Shown one piece after another: positions 9,190-19,482 of a stretch of DNA of 64,000 nt. The first letter of the stretch is position 1. Each line of letters begins with the position of its first letter. The notes beneath the pieces were generated by a model. That model made no database searches and was not told where the DNA came from. It was given only the letters and a program-made list of their open reading frames with translations. Source of the DNA: Blepharisma stoltei (lineage: Eukaryota; Ciliophora; Heterotrichea; Heterotrichida; Blepharismidae). The stretch lies in NCBI GenBank assembly GCA_914767885.1, contig CAJZBQ010000053.1, forward strand, positions 1,896,501-1,960,500. Direction: 5' to 3'. The position numbers and the translations under genes were made by a program.

Positions 9190-10407
9190 TTAAATATGAT
9201 TATATCTGTTTATCTCTCTTCTGAACAAATCTCTTAACGTCTGCATGTCGATATCAGTATCTCTATCAAAAATAAAATCAGCAGGCGTTTCTGCCAGCCT
9301 CTCCAAATTTGGATCTCTAATCATAGCAAAATAAGGATGCTGCAAGGCTTGATCAAGAGTAATTCTTCTATGAGGAGAAAATGTTAAAAGCCTTTGCAGC
9401 AAATCAATTTCTTCTGCAGTGCATGCTGGGAAATATTCTCTCAAGTCTTTAGAGGGGATGAAAGGAAATGATTGTACATATCTAATTGCTTTTTCGTCTG
9501 AAATAAATCTTAAATCCTCTGCTGAAGGAGTTCCGATTATTTGAAAAATCACATTTAATTGGTCGCTCTCAGAACAGGGATACCCTGCTCTCATGTTGGC
9601 TGTATTTAAATCTGGGGAAAGAGGAAAGCAACTTTTTCCTGGGAATAATGGGCATCTTTCTATGAATTCCTGATTATTTTCTCTTATCATTTGCAGCATT
9701 TCTGCGAAAACGCAACCTAAGCTCCAAACGTCCATTTCTTTTCCATATTCTTTTTCAAGCAAAATCACTTCAGGAGCTCTATACCAGCGTGTAACGACAT
9801 GGCCTGTTAAAATCCTTTTAAATCCTTTTTGAAACCCTCTAGCGTTCATATCTCTTTCTTCATTCATATTATTTTCAGCTTGACTTTCGAAATTCTGATT
9901 CAAGCTTCTATATGATCTTGATAGTCCAAAATCACATATTTTGAGGGTGCAATTGGAATTAATTAGAATATTTGCAGGCTTAATATCACGATGCAGCACA
10001 TTTGCAGAGTGCATATAGCGCATTCCACAGACAGCTTGGTACATGAGGTGCTTTATATGGTTATGTTCGAGATATGTAGGAGATTTTGAGAGTTTTTTAA
10101 GGTCGGCTTCGGCATGCTCCATGACGATGTATACATTATTGAACTCTTGAGATGCGCTTGGGGTAAAAATATTGACGATTTTGATGATATTGATGTGATT
10201 AAGAGTTCTCATGATAGAAATCTCTCTAAGCATGTGCTTTGCCTCTATAACATCATCGAAAAGAGCTTTGACATTTTTGATGGCAACTCTTTGGTTAGTT
10301 TGAAGATCGATAGCTTCACAAACTGAGCCATAGGTTCCTTTTCCAATACGCCGAACAAGTCGGTATCGTGGCCCAACCTCCCAGTTTGGAAGCTTAGTAT
10401 TGATCAT
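9190..10407 (-). CDS. Atypical MAP kinase with TGH activation motif
   Basis: 405 residues, complete CMGC-type kinase: GKGTYGSV glycine loop, VAIKNV Lys, LHRDIKPANIL catalytic loop, DFGLSRS, and TRWYRAPEV. The activation-loop motif preceding it is LTGHVVTRWYR, that is Thr-Gly-His instead of Thr-x-Tyr. A 30-residue Asn/Glu-rich insertion sits between DFG and TGH. This pattern resembles apicomplexan Pfmap2-type kinases (TSH motif, from general knowledge). Lack of Tyr suggests activation by Thr phosphorylation alone. No docking or regulatory tail beyond the kinase domain except a short C-terminal helix. Confidence 0.9.
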   Translation of the reverse strand: MINTKLPNWEVGPRYRLVRRIGKGTYGSVCEAIDLQTNQRVAIKNVKALFDDVIEAKHMLREISIMRTLNHINIIKIVNIFTPSASQEFNNVYIVMEHAEADLKKLSKSPTYLEHNHIKHLMYQAVCGMRYMHSANVLHRDIKPANILINSNCTLKICDFGLSRSYRSLNQNFESQAENNMNEERDMNARGFQKGFKRILTGHVVTRWYRAPEVILLEKEYGKEMDVWSLGCVFAEMLQMIRENNQEFIERCPLFPGKSCFPLSPDLNTANMRAGYPCSESDQLNVIFQIIGTPSAEDLRFISDEKAIRYVQSFPFIPSKDLREYFPACTAEEIDLLQRLLTFSPHRRITLDQALQHPYFAMIRDPNLERLAETPADFIFDRDTDIDMQTLRDLFRREINRYNHI

Positions 10408-10564
10408 TTTAATTATATAGCTGACATTTTCAGCATTGATTTGTGACTGATTTTTTTTAAAATGTACTCTTTATAAATTATATAAAACATTTTCTTATTT
10501 CTGAGATTTTGAATACTCTTTATTGTGGCTCTTATTCTTTCTAAATAATTGAATTATTGCTAAA

Positions 10565-11953
10565 ATGGCATCAAATCATATTCAAGCTCAACTAGATTCT
10601 CTTAACCTGCCCCAAAAAACTGTTGATTCAATTTCCCAACATATTTCTGACATCTTAGTCTCAGTTTTCACAGCTTTTAAAGCAAAAGCCCTCTTCAAGC
10701 CACCTTCAGTTCCAAAGAAACTGAAACACCTTTCAAATTCACGTCAAACTCCCTCCCCTACTCTCAACGAAAAAATAAATAAGCTTGATTCTTCATTAGA
10801 AGAAATTGAGAAAACTAAAGCAGCTAAAAAACTTGCAAAAAAACTAGCTAAAGAAATGCAAGAGAGAGAAAAACGAAGGCTCGAAAGAGAAAAAGAAATG
10901 CTTGTTAAAGAAGAACAAGAAAGGCTAGAATACGAAAGGCTTAAAGAGCTAGCTTTGAAGCAGGAAGAAGAAAAAAAAGCACAAAGGCTAAAGGAGTTAA
11001 AAGAAAAATCAGATGCAAGAAAAAGAGAAATCGCAACAATGAAAGAAATAGGAGAAACTGAATATAAAAAAGTTATATCAGAAAAACCATTATTTAAAAA
11101 GATCCAAGATAATTATCAGCAATCTGTCCTTATGCCAGAGCTAGAAAAGAAAAAAGCAGAACTAGCAAAAAAACGAAATTTATTTAAGCCTCTAGACCAT
11201 TATGATTTAGTTGAGCATTCACGACATCATGATGAAATTATGCAAGAGTTTGATGAGCGCAGAAAGCAAAATCTGAAAAATAGGTCTTTAGAGCATAAAA
11301 TGAATGCAGCGTCTTTAAGCTTGAAATCAAGATTTACTGATACAATTTTAGAAGAAGAAAAAAAGAAAAAAGAAGAATTTGAGAAAGAAGGAATAAATAA
11401 AAAAATTTTGTATGATAAAAAGCTTCAATATGCAGAGCTGGTTAAGGAAATGTTTCAGCCTTCTATTGACCCTTATAAGAAGCATGAAATGCAGCTTATT
11501 GTGGAAAGGCTAAAGCATAATGCAATAGTAAGGTCTACTATTTATACCAAATCATCTAGGAGTGTATCTGAGCGAAGATCAGATAGTTCTAGAGAAAAAG
11601 AGACAAAATCTGTTTTGGGTAAAAAATGAAAAGAAAATCCTATGATTCCTAAACCAAAACCCAAAAGGGAGCCCATTTTTGTGGATTATTTAGGAGAGAG
11701 AAGGAAACTAAGGGGAAGCGAGCCGAGATCAGAAATACAAAAAATTGATTGAGAAGATGACCTTTATGATGAAAATTTAACAGAAGAAGAAAAGGCTGAA
11801 AAATTAAAAGCAAAAGCAGCCATGATGGAAAAAATAGCCAAGAGGAACGAGACTAAGATAAATGGAGCAAATAGTCTGGAAGTGGCAGACCAAGTAGATG
11901 AAATGTATATCAACTCAATCAAAGCAAAATTGGCTGTTTTAGAAAAAGTTTAA
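10565..11953 (+). CDS. Lys/Glu-rich coiled-coil protein
   Basis: 462 residues when two TGA codons (near 11627 and 11750) are read as Trp; stop TAA at 11951. The centre (about residues 75-300) is a long charged coiled coil; the C-terminal part carries basic proline-containing segments (PKPKPKREPIFVDYLGERR) and a helical end. No catalytic motif. The look is that of ciliate cytoskeletal or ciliary structural proteins, but I cannot assign a family. Confidence 0.8.
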
Positions 11954-11963
11954 AATGAGATTA

Positions 11964-13511
11964 TTAATTATCATTAATTCTATTTATATTGATTCTTGTA
12001 CTTTTAATCATGTCAACTGCTAGAGAGTTAATTTGTTTATTTTCTTTCAAACATTTAATAATGTTTTTCGACTCTTTTATAATGATGCTTGTTAGGAGAT
12101 TCCGTCTTTCATAATTTTTGGCAATATCACTAAAGCAATTTGCCAAATAAGCTTCTCCAGAATTAATTAATCTTTCATGAATTTCATCGACCACAGCCCT
12201 GGGATAAACATCAAAGTCTAAGTACGCAGCTTGATGGATTCCCCTTCCACAATTTAAATATGGCGTCTCAGCGTTTAGTGGCTGGCTACGCTGACTTCCT
12301 TCGAGCACATATCGGCTAGGCTTTGCCTGATCAGAGAAGAAATAAACAATTCCAGTGCTGTGTGGAGTCTAGCCCTAGTCCAATTTCAGGGTTGGATTTT
12401 ACTTCAAGGAGAGAGGAGATTCGGAAGTTGGAAAGGGGAGGCAGCGCCAGCTCTGAAGGCAATGCCTAGACCTATCGGGCAAAATCTCCAGCATGAAACT
12501 AAGTGTTACGCCCTAGGCTAGGAGTTTCCCTTTTTGCAATAGTCAACGAGAAAGCCCATTTTTGGGTCTTTTGTGTGGACAACTTTGTACCCCCCCTCAG
12601 CTTCAAGCAAGGCCACAGAAGTCCGAAGATTGTCCACTCACCACTGAAGCCGAAAGGCAAGGAGGAGACACTGTCGTCCCTGGTGGAAGACATAGTCGCA
12701 AAGCCGCTGATCCTCCTATTGTAGATCCTTGCTGACTGCATAAAACTACTGTTAATATAACTTTAAGTTTAGCTGGATTTCCCCCTTTTCAAGATCAGAA
12801 CATCTTAAGCCTTTCTTCAGAAAAAGCAGATTTTGCATCACTTCACATGATTTCTTTTTGATTAGTAAGGATGCATTTCTGGCACACTGGTCTTTTCTTT
12901 ACATGGCACCGATATATTAGTTCATAAGATTTTTCGTGACATATATGGCATCTCATATAAATTGCTTGAAAATATTCTTCTCTTACTAGACTTTTTAATT
13001 GGCATTTTTCCCCAAAATCTCTATACATAAAAAAACATCAAATTTCATCGCTCCAGCAAATCTCATAAAACTCTTTATTTACTAAAGAAATCGCTCAAAG
13101 CACTTCTTTATAATTCAAAAATTTAAATACCTCTAGCCAAGGTCTTCTAAGATTTGTACGAATTTTACCTTGTAGAGCTTTATTTATCGTCATCTGCTCT
13201 AGATGTGTTGAGTTTAAGCTGGAATTTCAATTTTGAATTCATTGAATTATTTCAGTGTCATAGATCTCTTGAGGTATCGTCAAAGGTATCAGCATTTTGA
13301 AATCGACAGGATTTACACATTTTACATGGAAAGTCCTGGTTTCTATTTGAAAAATTAATTTTACTCCTATTTGTATCATAATGTCATCGTTGATTGCTTC
13401 ATTGCATTGATAGCAATATTCACATGTATCATTTTCTTCTCGCTTTATGAGAGAGATGCCTTGGATTATGCTTCGGGTTTGCCTGAATTTTTCTATACTC
13501 AAATAAGCCAT
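11964..13511 (-). CDS. F-box-like zinc protein, split by a GC-rich insertion
   Basis: 368 residues after deleting 12297-12737 (element plus one 7-bp repeat) and reading several TGA codons as Trp. The N-terminal 80 residues hold Cys/His pairs (CEYCYQCNE, FHVKCVNP) that could bind zinc. Next comes an F-box-like helix set (PWLEVFKFLNYKEVLWAISLVNKEF), then another Cys-rich stretch (MRCHICHEKSYELIYRCHVKKRPVCQKC), then a helical C-terminus. F-box proteins are usually SCF ubiquitin-ligase adaptors. Start taken at ATG 13511; upstream in-frame codons are not ATG. Assignment of the F-box is by eye only. Confidence 0.7.
12297..12730. mobile_element. GC-rich retroposon-like insertion with 7-bp TSD (434 bp)
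   Basis: Direct repeats GCTGACT at 12290-12296 and 12731-12737 bracket a block far richer in G+C than the surroundings. Removing the block and one repeat restores the host frame (VVLCSQ to RSQPLNAE). No terminal inverted repeat and no convincing ORF. No simple-sequence tail was seen, unlike the related-looking insertions elsewhere, so the class is unsure. Confidence 0.7.
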
Positions 13512-14636
13512 TGCATTCAAAAGCCTAATTGAAAGATTAAATACAAAATTGGCATTTTTATAGAGAGCATTAGCTCTGTTGAGAAAAAAAATTAAATATA
13601 AAGTTCGATGGGAATGGCATTGAGAAATTAGAAATTGAAAGTGATGGAAGGATCTATTGCATTTGGTTCATACTAAGTGCAACGAATTTAAAAAGAATTA
13701 CTGCACCATTATTAAATTAAATAATAAAAAATTATGAGGAATGTGTGAAATTATGATATATGATTCAATATTTCACTATATTTCATTAATCATCAGAATT
13801 TTTGAAAATATTTTGTATGATATATCAAATATCTTTGATAGAGCCAGATTCAAAGTCAAACCATGAAATTTTTAAGTTGCAAATAAAATTCCATAATAAA
13901 ATCGTTTATTAGTTTATTTAAGGCTCACTTTCTTTAACAAAGTGAATTCCATTTCTATTTTCAAAAAATTGGAAAATCTGCAAATGTTGAGCATTTGCCA
14001 GTTTTTTGCTGATGAAAACCTTTAATTGGATATTGCCAATGTATGCATGTCTTAAAATCAGCATATTTCAAATTAGAAGAAGTCTTAAAAATAGATGGGA
14101 TTTTCATTCTCTGCAATATAAAACGTAACTTCTATTGGACTGAGCTTTTATTTTTAATCAGTAAATATATCAATTCTTATGCTGCCTTGCTTCTCCATCT
14201 TTTTTCATGCTTATCTTTTTATCTAAATGATCAAACCATATGTTGGCTCTCTCAAAATTTTTCTTTGATCTTTATTAGCTTTTGGTTATATATTCTCATC
14301 GCGATTCTCAAGCTTATCAGATGTTGCATCAGCATGAAAATCACTTTATATTAAATTAAACTAATTTTCAAACACTCTATGTAATAGCTCATATTTATTC
14401 ATATCTGGGGATTCTTTGGATTTATAAGAATATATTATCATCATAGCGTTGCATTTTAGAAAAATAATAACAACTCATTTTTAGTTTTCAGATAAAAATA
14501 TTAATTTTTTTAATTAAATAGAAACAATAGCAGGCGCTTAAAAAATGCATTATTTAAAATTCTGAAAAAAAAATTCATTGAATCCGAAGTATTAACAGAA
14601 AATAAAATATAGCACTTTTAAAATCTTTAATAAAAA
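13512..14636. other. Long AT-rich intergenic region
   Basis: About 1.1 kb. A 103-codon open frame at 14043-14354 encodes a hydrophobic, AT-driven peptide with no family look and is not called. Nothing else is recognisable. Confidence 0.5.
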
Positions 14637-15293
14637 ATGAACGACGAGCGTGGAGACAGTTTAATTAACTCTTTTGATTTCTCAGCTATTGAAGAAATGG
14701 ATCCAAGTCTCAGTGAAGGCCACCGCGTCGCATATGACCGTGAAGTTCCATTTGAACTGAGAATTCAAGACTCTGGAAGTGGCCCTCAAGAAGTAGGAAC
14801 CTTAGAAGCCATAAAAGTAAAAGTTCTCATTCTAGGAGATAATGCTAATCCTCAGCACGTGAAAATCGAATTAACTAGTGAAAACGACCTTTTCTTCCAT
14901 TATATTCACTCTTTAGATGACGCTGCTTTTCATCAGCTCCAAGAAACCCAGAAATTGATGATAGAATTTTCAGAACTGCCCACAATTCTTATCAGGATGC
15001 TAAATTCATGCATAAAGGAGCCTCACAACTTCTTAGCTGTCTTTATTATGCATAGAGACGGAAGAGCAAGGCTTGATTTCATTCAAAATATGGAATACAA
15101 GTTTATTGAGCTGCTATCGTTAGATTTCATGGCAAGCACCGAAGAAATGGTTCGACAGCAGATCACTTATCGCTATAATGCAGTCAAAAGCAAGCTTGCA
15201 ATCATGCAAGCAAGACTTCAAGATATTAATTCAGTCATTAAAGTCAAAAATCCATCATTATTACTTCAGCTGCAAAAACAGTCAAGAAAATAA
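14637..15293 (+). CDS. SAS-6-like protein (head domain, short)
   Basis: 218 residues. Residues about 45-175 match the SAS-6 N-terminal head: VKIELTSENDLFFHYIHSL, then FHQLQETQKLMIEFSELP, then HNFLAVFIMHRDGRARLDFIQ and a final amphipathic segment. Full SAS-6 continues into a long coiled coil; here only about 40 helical residues follow before the TAA stop. The short form fits SAS6-like (SAS6L) proteins of protists better than canonical SAS-6. Role by family: cartwheel or basal-body associated structures. Confidence 0.8.
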   Translation: MNDERGDSLINSFDFSAIEEMDPSLSEGHRVAYDREVPFELRIQDSGSGPQEVGTLEAIKVKVLILGDNANPQHVKIELTSENDLFFHYIHSLDDAAFHQLQETQKLMIEFSELPTILIRMLNSCIKEPHNFLAVFIMHRDGRARLDFIQNMEYKFIELLSLDFMASTEEMVRQQITYRYNAVKSKLAIMQARLQDINSVIKVKNPSLLLQLQKQSRK

Positions 15294-15332
15294 GGATAAT
15301 TAAAATTATTTAAGATTTTAAATGCGACGCAT

Positions 15333-16454
15333 TTAATGTACTGCACAGTTTTTAGTCGGGATTTCTGATTGAATTTCACAAATTAATGAGCTTATACTAG
15401 AAAGTTCGTTTTTAATAGCAGCGATACTTTCGGTAATATCTTTGTCATCATTATATTCTGTCTGTTGCTTTGAACCTAAAAGCAACCCTAAGCTAACGCT
15501 TTTCCCTGTAAGAATACTTTCAGCAATGTTTTTTAATAGAGTAATCTCTTTATGGATAAAAGAAATTTCCTTTGAATGAGTCTCAATTTCATTTTTTATA
15601 CTAAGCTGAGTGACATCTTCTTTTTTAGTAGTAAATAGCTGTTTTTTCAGTAACTCATTTTCAATGATAAGTGCTTCTTGTGTAGTTTCCAAAGTTTTTA
15701 GCTCTGCTAAAAACAAATTGTAATCGCTTGGAGAAATTTTTGTTTCCTGCAGGGCTTTCAGCTGCTTTGCTAAAAAATGGCTTTGCATCTTTAATTCTTT
15801 ATTTTTTTCATTTAATTCTTCTTCATTAAGATGCTGAGGAGTGTTTTCTAATTCCATGTTAATTTTTTCTAGAGCTTTTATTTCTTCTTCCAGAACTCTC
15901 CTTGACTCTAAATTGCTCGATAAATAGTCTAAAAGATGCTTATTTTCTGCCTGGATTTTTTCTTCAGCTGAATCTTCTAGTATTTTAAGCCTCTTCCTAA
16001 GCTCGCGATTTTTCTTTTCCGCGGAGATTAAAATTTTTTTCTTGTCTTCTGAGTATGATTTTATAGGTGAATATCGTCTATCATGATCAAAAGTCCTTAA
16101 CGAATGGGCACTTATGTCTCTTTTGAACTTGTCTATTAAATTATCAATTTTTTCTATTCGATGTAAGCGGGATTGGCAAGATGGGACTGGGCTCTGCTGA
16201 GAAAAGGTTTTCACGTCAGAGTCATCCGTTGATAATAATTCAAAGCATGTAACTTCTTTCGGAATTTCATTAGGCAAAGAAGGTTTAAATGCATTTGAAC
16301 TGTGGCATCTTGTTCTCACTGGTGTTGAATCTGGGCTTCTATATTTATTTGCAGATTTTGCAATTGAGCTAGCCGATATTTTTGTATTTTCAGGAGAGTT
16401 ATAAAAAAGTTCTTGCGAGGACAGCAAATTTCTTTTCGATGATTGGTACGACAT
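15333..16454 (-). CDS. Coiled-coil protein
   Basis: 373 residues. The N-terminal 140 residues are Ser/Pro/Asn-rich and probably disordered (SPDSTPVRTRCHSSN). From about 145 to 345 the sequence is a continuous coiled coil (KKNRELRKRLKILEDSAEEK and onward). No enzymatic signature. Its start is 57 bp from the divergent Snf7 gene, suggesting a shared promoter region. Function unknown. Confidence 0.78.
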   Translation of the reverse strand: MSYQSSKRNLLSSQELFYNSPENTKISASSIAKSANKYRSPDSTPVRTRCHSSNAFKPSLPNEIPKEVTCFELLSTDDSDVKTFSQQSPVPSCQSRLHRIEKIDNLIDKFKRDISAHSLRTFDHDRRYSPIKSYSEDKKKILISAEKKNRELRKRLKILEDSAEEKIQAENKHLLDYLSSNLESRRVLEEEIKALEKINMELENTPQHLNEEELNEKNKELKMQSHFLAKQLKALQETKISPSDYNLFLAELKTLETTQEALIIENELLKKQLFTTKKEDVTQLSIKNEIETHSKEISFIHKEITLLKNIAESILTGKSVSLGLLLGSKQQTEYNDDKDITESIAAIKNELSSISSLICEIQSEIPTKNCAVH

Positions 16455-16511
16455 ATTATCAAAATATTCCTTTTAATATCCTGATTCCATATTATTGTTG
16501 ATATAAATAAA

Positions 16512-17222
16512 ATGAGGCTTTTTGGCAAGAAAAAGAAGCAAAACATGAAACCTGAAGAGGTTTTGAAAACCATGGAATCTCTCAGAAAAACAATAGAAGA
16601 TATAGAAAAGCGCTCCACACTACTCCAAAACAAAGCGCAAATGGAACTGCAAAACGCCTTGCAAAGGAAAAAGCAAGGCGACCGTGCAGGTGCGTTAATT
16701 TCTTTGAAGCGCAAAAAAATGTATGAAACTGAGGCTTCTAAACTTGAGGGATCTCGAATGAACATCGAACAACAGCTATTTGCCATAGAAGGCGCAAGCA
16801 TGAATAAAAACATTTTTGATTCTTTGAAAACAGGAAACCAGGCTCTAAAACAAGTTCATGGGGAAATTAAAATAGAAGATGTGGATAAGCTGAAAGATGA
16901 GATGGAAGAACAGCAAGATTTAGTGCAAGAGCTAAACGAAGCTATTTCGCAGCCTATTGGATTTATGTCGACTGTTGATGAAGATGATTTGCTTAAAGAA
17001 CTAGACGAAATTGAAGCCCAAGAGTATGAAAGAGACCTGATTGAAGCTGAGCCCAGCCAAAAAGCAATGGTGAGGCCAGTGGTAGAGCAACCGAGCCTAG
17101 AGCTACCAGGAAAAGAGCAACCACAGGTTTTAAGCAACTTTGCTGGCCCACAACCTCAGCAACCCGTGAAAGCAGCTCAAAATAACGAATTGGACGAACT
17201 TTTTAACTCAATGCAAATGTAA
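16512..17222 (+). CDS. CHMP4: ESCRT-III subunit Snf7/Vps32/CHMP4
   Basis: 236 residues. The N-terminus MRLFGKKKKQN is basic as in ESCRT-III proteins. The core (about 15-150) is the Snf7 helical hairpin: NALQRKKQGDRAGALISLKRKKMYE, QLFAIEGA and VHGEIKIEDVDKLKDEM. Acidic C-terminal half with DDLLKELDEIE and a terminal helix NELDELFNSMQM suited to bind Vps4/ALIX-type partners. In the family it polymerises on membranes for multivesicular-body sorting, abscission and membrane repair. Confidence 0.93.
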   Translation: MRLFGKKKKQNMKPEEVLKTMESLRKTIEDIEKRSTLLQNKAQMELQNALQRKKQGDRAGALISLKRKKMYETEASKLEGSRMNIEQQLFAIEGASMNKNIFDSLKTGNQALKQVHGEIKIEDVDKLKDEMEEQQDLVQELNEAISQPIGFMSTVDEDDLLKELDEIEAQEYERDLIEAEPSQKAMVRPVVEQPSLELPGKEQPQVLSNFAGPQPQQPVKAAQNNELDELFNSMQM

Positions 17223-17508
17223 GAGAATTAATAGAAGCTTAAAATTTGAATATTCTGTCGATTTTCTTATCTAATATAGATATTTTATCTTAAGTATACA
17301 ATACGATCTGATAACACCAGGCACTAATTATTTCTTTATGGTTTAATTCTAATAAGCCAATTTATTTAAATATTTCACCAAATCGTTATACATCCCTAGT
17401 CTTAAAATCATATTTTTTCTATTTCATGCAAAAATAACGCCTTATTTACTGGAGTTTTGACGACAATGTATTTTAAGTTATAATAAAATTATCAAATAAT
17501 TGTATTAG
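17223..17508. other. Short AT-rich intergenic spacer
   Basis: Convergent gene ends; no feature recognised. Confidence 0.5.
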
Positions 17509-18690
17509 TTATAGCGCCTTAAGCTGAACGCAATCAAATCTAAATTTGAATGAAGAGTCCAGATCTCCGGTAATCCAAATTTCTTCTTTATTTTCCTTGG
17601 CGACTGCTTCTGTGACCATTTCTCTTTTTTCCATCCCGACATCTACGCAATTGTCTAGACGGACTGTAAAGATACTCGGTAGAAATGAGTTGCTATGATT
17701 TTGACTCGCACCTACTTGAACGAATAAAACTATCAGAAAAATCCCTATATATTTGGTAAAAAACTCATATAGTGAGCAAAAAATTCTTCTGAAAAAATAT
17801 TTTAATTATTAAGTAATAATTATTATTATGAAATCTCTGTTTAAACAGATCCAATTTTAAATATTTGATTTAAAATTATTTCAAATTTAGGATTTTTTAA
17901 TTTGGAAAAAAAATACTATAAATAGCCCCCCTCTGTGAGAGAACGCAATGTTTTGTCCGCTCACAGAGGGGGAGTGAGGAAACCAAGGCTCGAGCCCCAG
18001 GTCTTGAATCATATAGCAATTCATATATTTCTTGATCAGAAGCCATTTTTCAACGCATTCTGGTGAATGGAATCCCTTGCAGCACATGAAGTCGAATTTG
18101 TCGCAAAGGACTTCTGGGTTAAGATCGGCAAATAAGAACTCGACATAGTAATAAAATGACTCTCTAACGCCGATATGAGAGAAAAATTCAATACAAAATG
18201 TCGAATTAAAACTTTTTTCTAATCCTCCCAAAGAAAATTTTAATAAAAATAATAAAATAAAAATTAAAAATAAGAAAAAAGCTTTTTATAGGAACCAGAG
18301 CAAGTATCGACCTCGAATGCGTTTCTTAAGTTTTCCATCTGTCTTTGGGCCTTTCTCGGTACACGATAAAGGCTCAAGCACCGTCATGTATTTTTCATAG
18401 CAGCCTGCTAGGGCTTGCCAGACTCTCAATGCATTGTATGGATTTCCCCTAATTCTGTTCAATGTCTTGGATGGGAGCACATTTTTTCTTATCTGGCGAA
18501 TTGCCCTTTTGAAGCCCCTGATAAGTTTGCACCTAAGGTACTCCTTCTTAGGAGGTGAAGTCTTGAACTCCCCGCAAGTATAGAACAATTTGCGTATGTG
18601 GGCATCTTTTTTGCTTTTGCGACCTGGATGATGACTAGCTCCGACCTTCACGTGAAGGAGTAGAGGGTCAATCGATAGAATTCTTTTCAT
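17509..18690 (-). CDS. Cys-containing protein of unknown family with C-terminal membrane segment, split by two IESs
   Basis: Deleting 17758-17976 and a 48-bp AT-only segment (18243-18290) gives one 304-residue frame from ATG 18690 to TAA at 17511-17509. The N-terminal part is basic (CKLIRGFKRAIRQIRKN). The middle holds spaced Cys (TFCIEFF, VLCDKFDFMCCKGF, PECVEKW, MNCYMIQ) suggestive of a disulfide-bonded helical domain. A hydrophobic stretch IGIFLIVLFVQVG follows, then a 75-residue tail with two more Cys. Family not recognised. The last exon is missed by ATG-based ORF calling because it starts inside the element. Confidence 0.68.
17758..17976. mobile_element. BogoMITE-like MITE / IES, copy 3, shortened (219 bp)
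   Basis: The right end has the compound hairpin CCCTCTGTGAGAGAACGC...GTCCGCTCACAGAGGG; the left end is degenerate (CATATAGTGAGCAAAAAATTC). The left boundary is TA (17757-17758) but the right boundary reads GA (17976-17977). Excision across these restores the frame (LEPWFP to TKYIGIF). Confidence 0.78.
18243..18290. other. Short IES candidate (48 bp)
   Basis: TA at 18241-18242 and 18289-18290 flank an almost pure A/T segment containing stops. Removing 48 bp joins RGRYLLWFL to KFSLGGLEKS in frame. Not GT-AG and much longer than the 15-16-nt introns. Confidence 0.65.
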
Positions 18691-19482
18691 TTTATTATTA
18701 TAAGCATAATCTTTGCTTGCAAATTAGACTTATTGAATTGAATTTTCGACCATTAGTATTTATGTAAGGAAGGCAAGCAGAATGGAGGTCTGAATATGGA
18801 AATTCATATCTATTTTGAATTTATATGCAGATATAAAAAGATTTCTTAGTTCTGAGATGTTTAAAATTACAGCAAAGAATAGAAGGAATATAAATTTTAT
18901 GCCAGCTTCATTTTTGATTATATATGGATAAACAATTATTTCTTAGAATTTTTAGTATTTTTTGAAATTTTTTTATGTAATATTTTGATAATTTACCAAA
19001 TTAATAAAGATAAAATTACAAGAAGGCTGACTTTTGATTGCGATAAATTGAGAAAATATATAGACTATCAGAAGCCTTGACTAGAAATCTAAATTTTAAG
19101 TGTAAAACTAAGTAATAGACATATTTATCAGTATTTTCTTTAGAATTCGAAGAGAAGAATTATTTATTAGATGGATAAATAGGAAGATATTTTCTTCTCA
19201 AAGAATAAATTCCAAAATATAAAAATAAAGACAAAATAATGGCAAAAAAAAGACTCTAATAATCTAAGTCTAAATTATTTTACGAGAGAATTTCTAAAAA
19301 TTTATAATATTTTGAAGAAGTTATCAGTATTGCATACGGCTTATTCCATAAATTTAAATTAAACCTTAAGTCTTCTTAAAGCAAAGCTTTTCTGAATCAT
19401 CCCAAAAATCTAGTTCCTATTATTTTCTTATATATTAAAGCGGCTATAAAATTATATTTAATTAAGCAAAATTAATATTTAT
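18691..19482. other. AT-rich intergenic region
   Basis: About 790 bp with no ORF, RNA or repeat that I can support. Confidence 0.5.

Noticed and set aside
12499-12741. 80-codon frame inside the 434-bp insertion
   Set aside because: Spans the element edge and has no domain; it is a by-product of the GC-rich body.
14043-14354. 103-codon open frame in intergenic DNA
   Set aside because: Hydrophobic, A/T-driven composition, no family look, and lies in featureless spacer.
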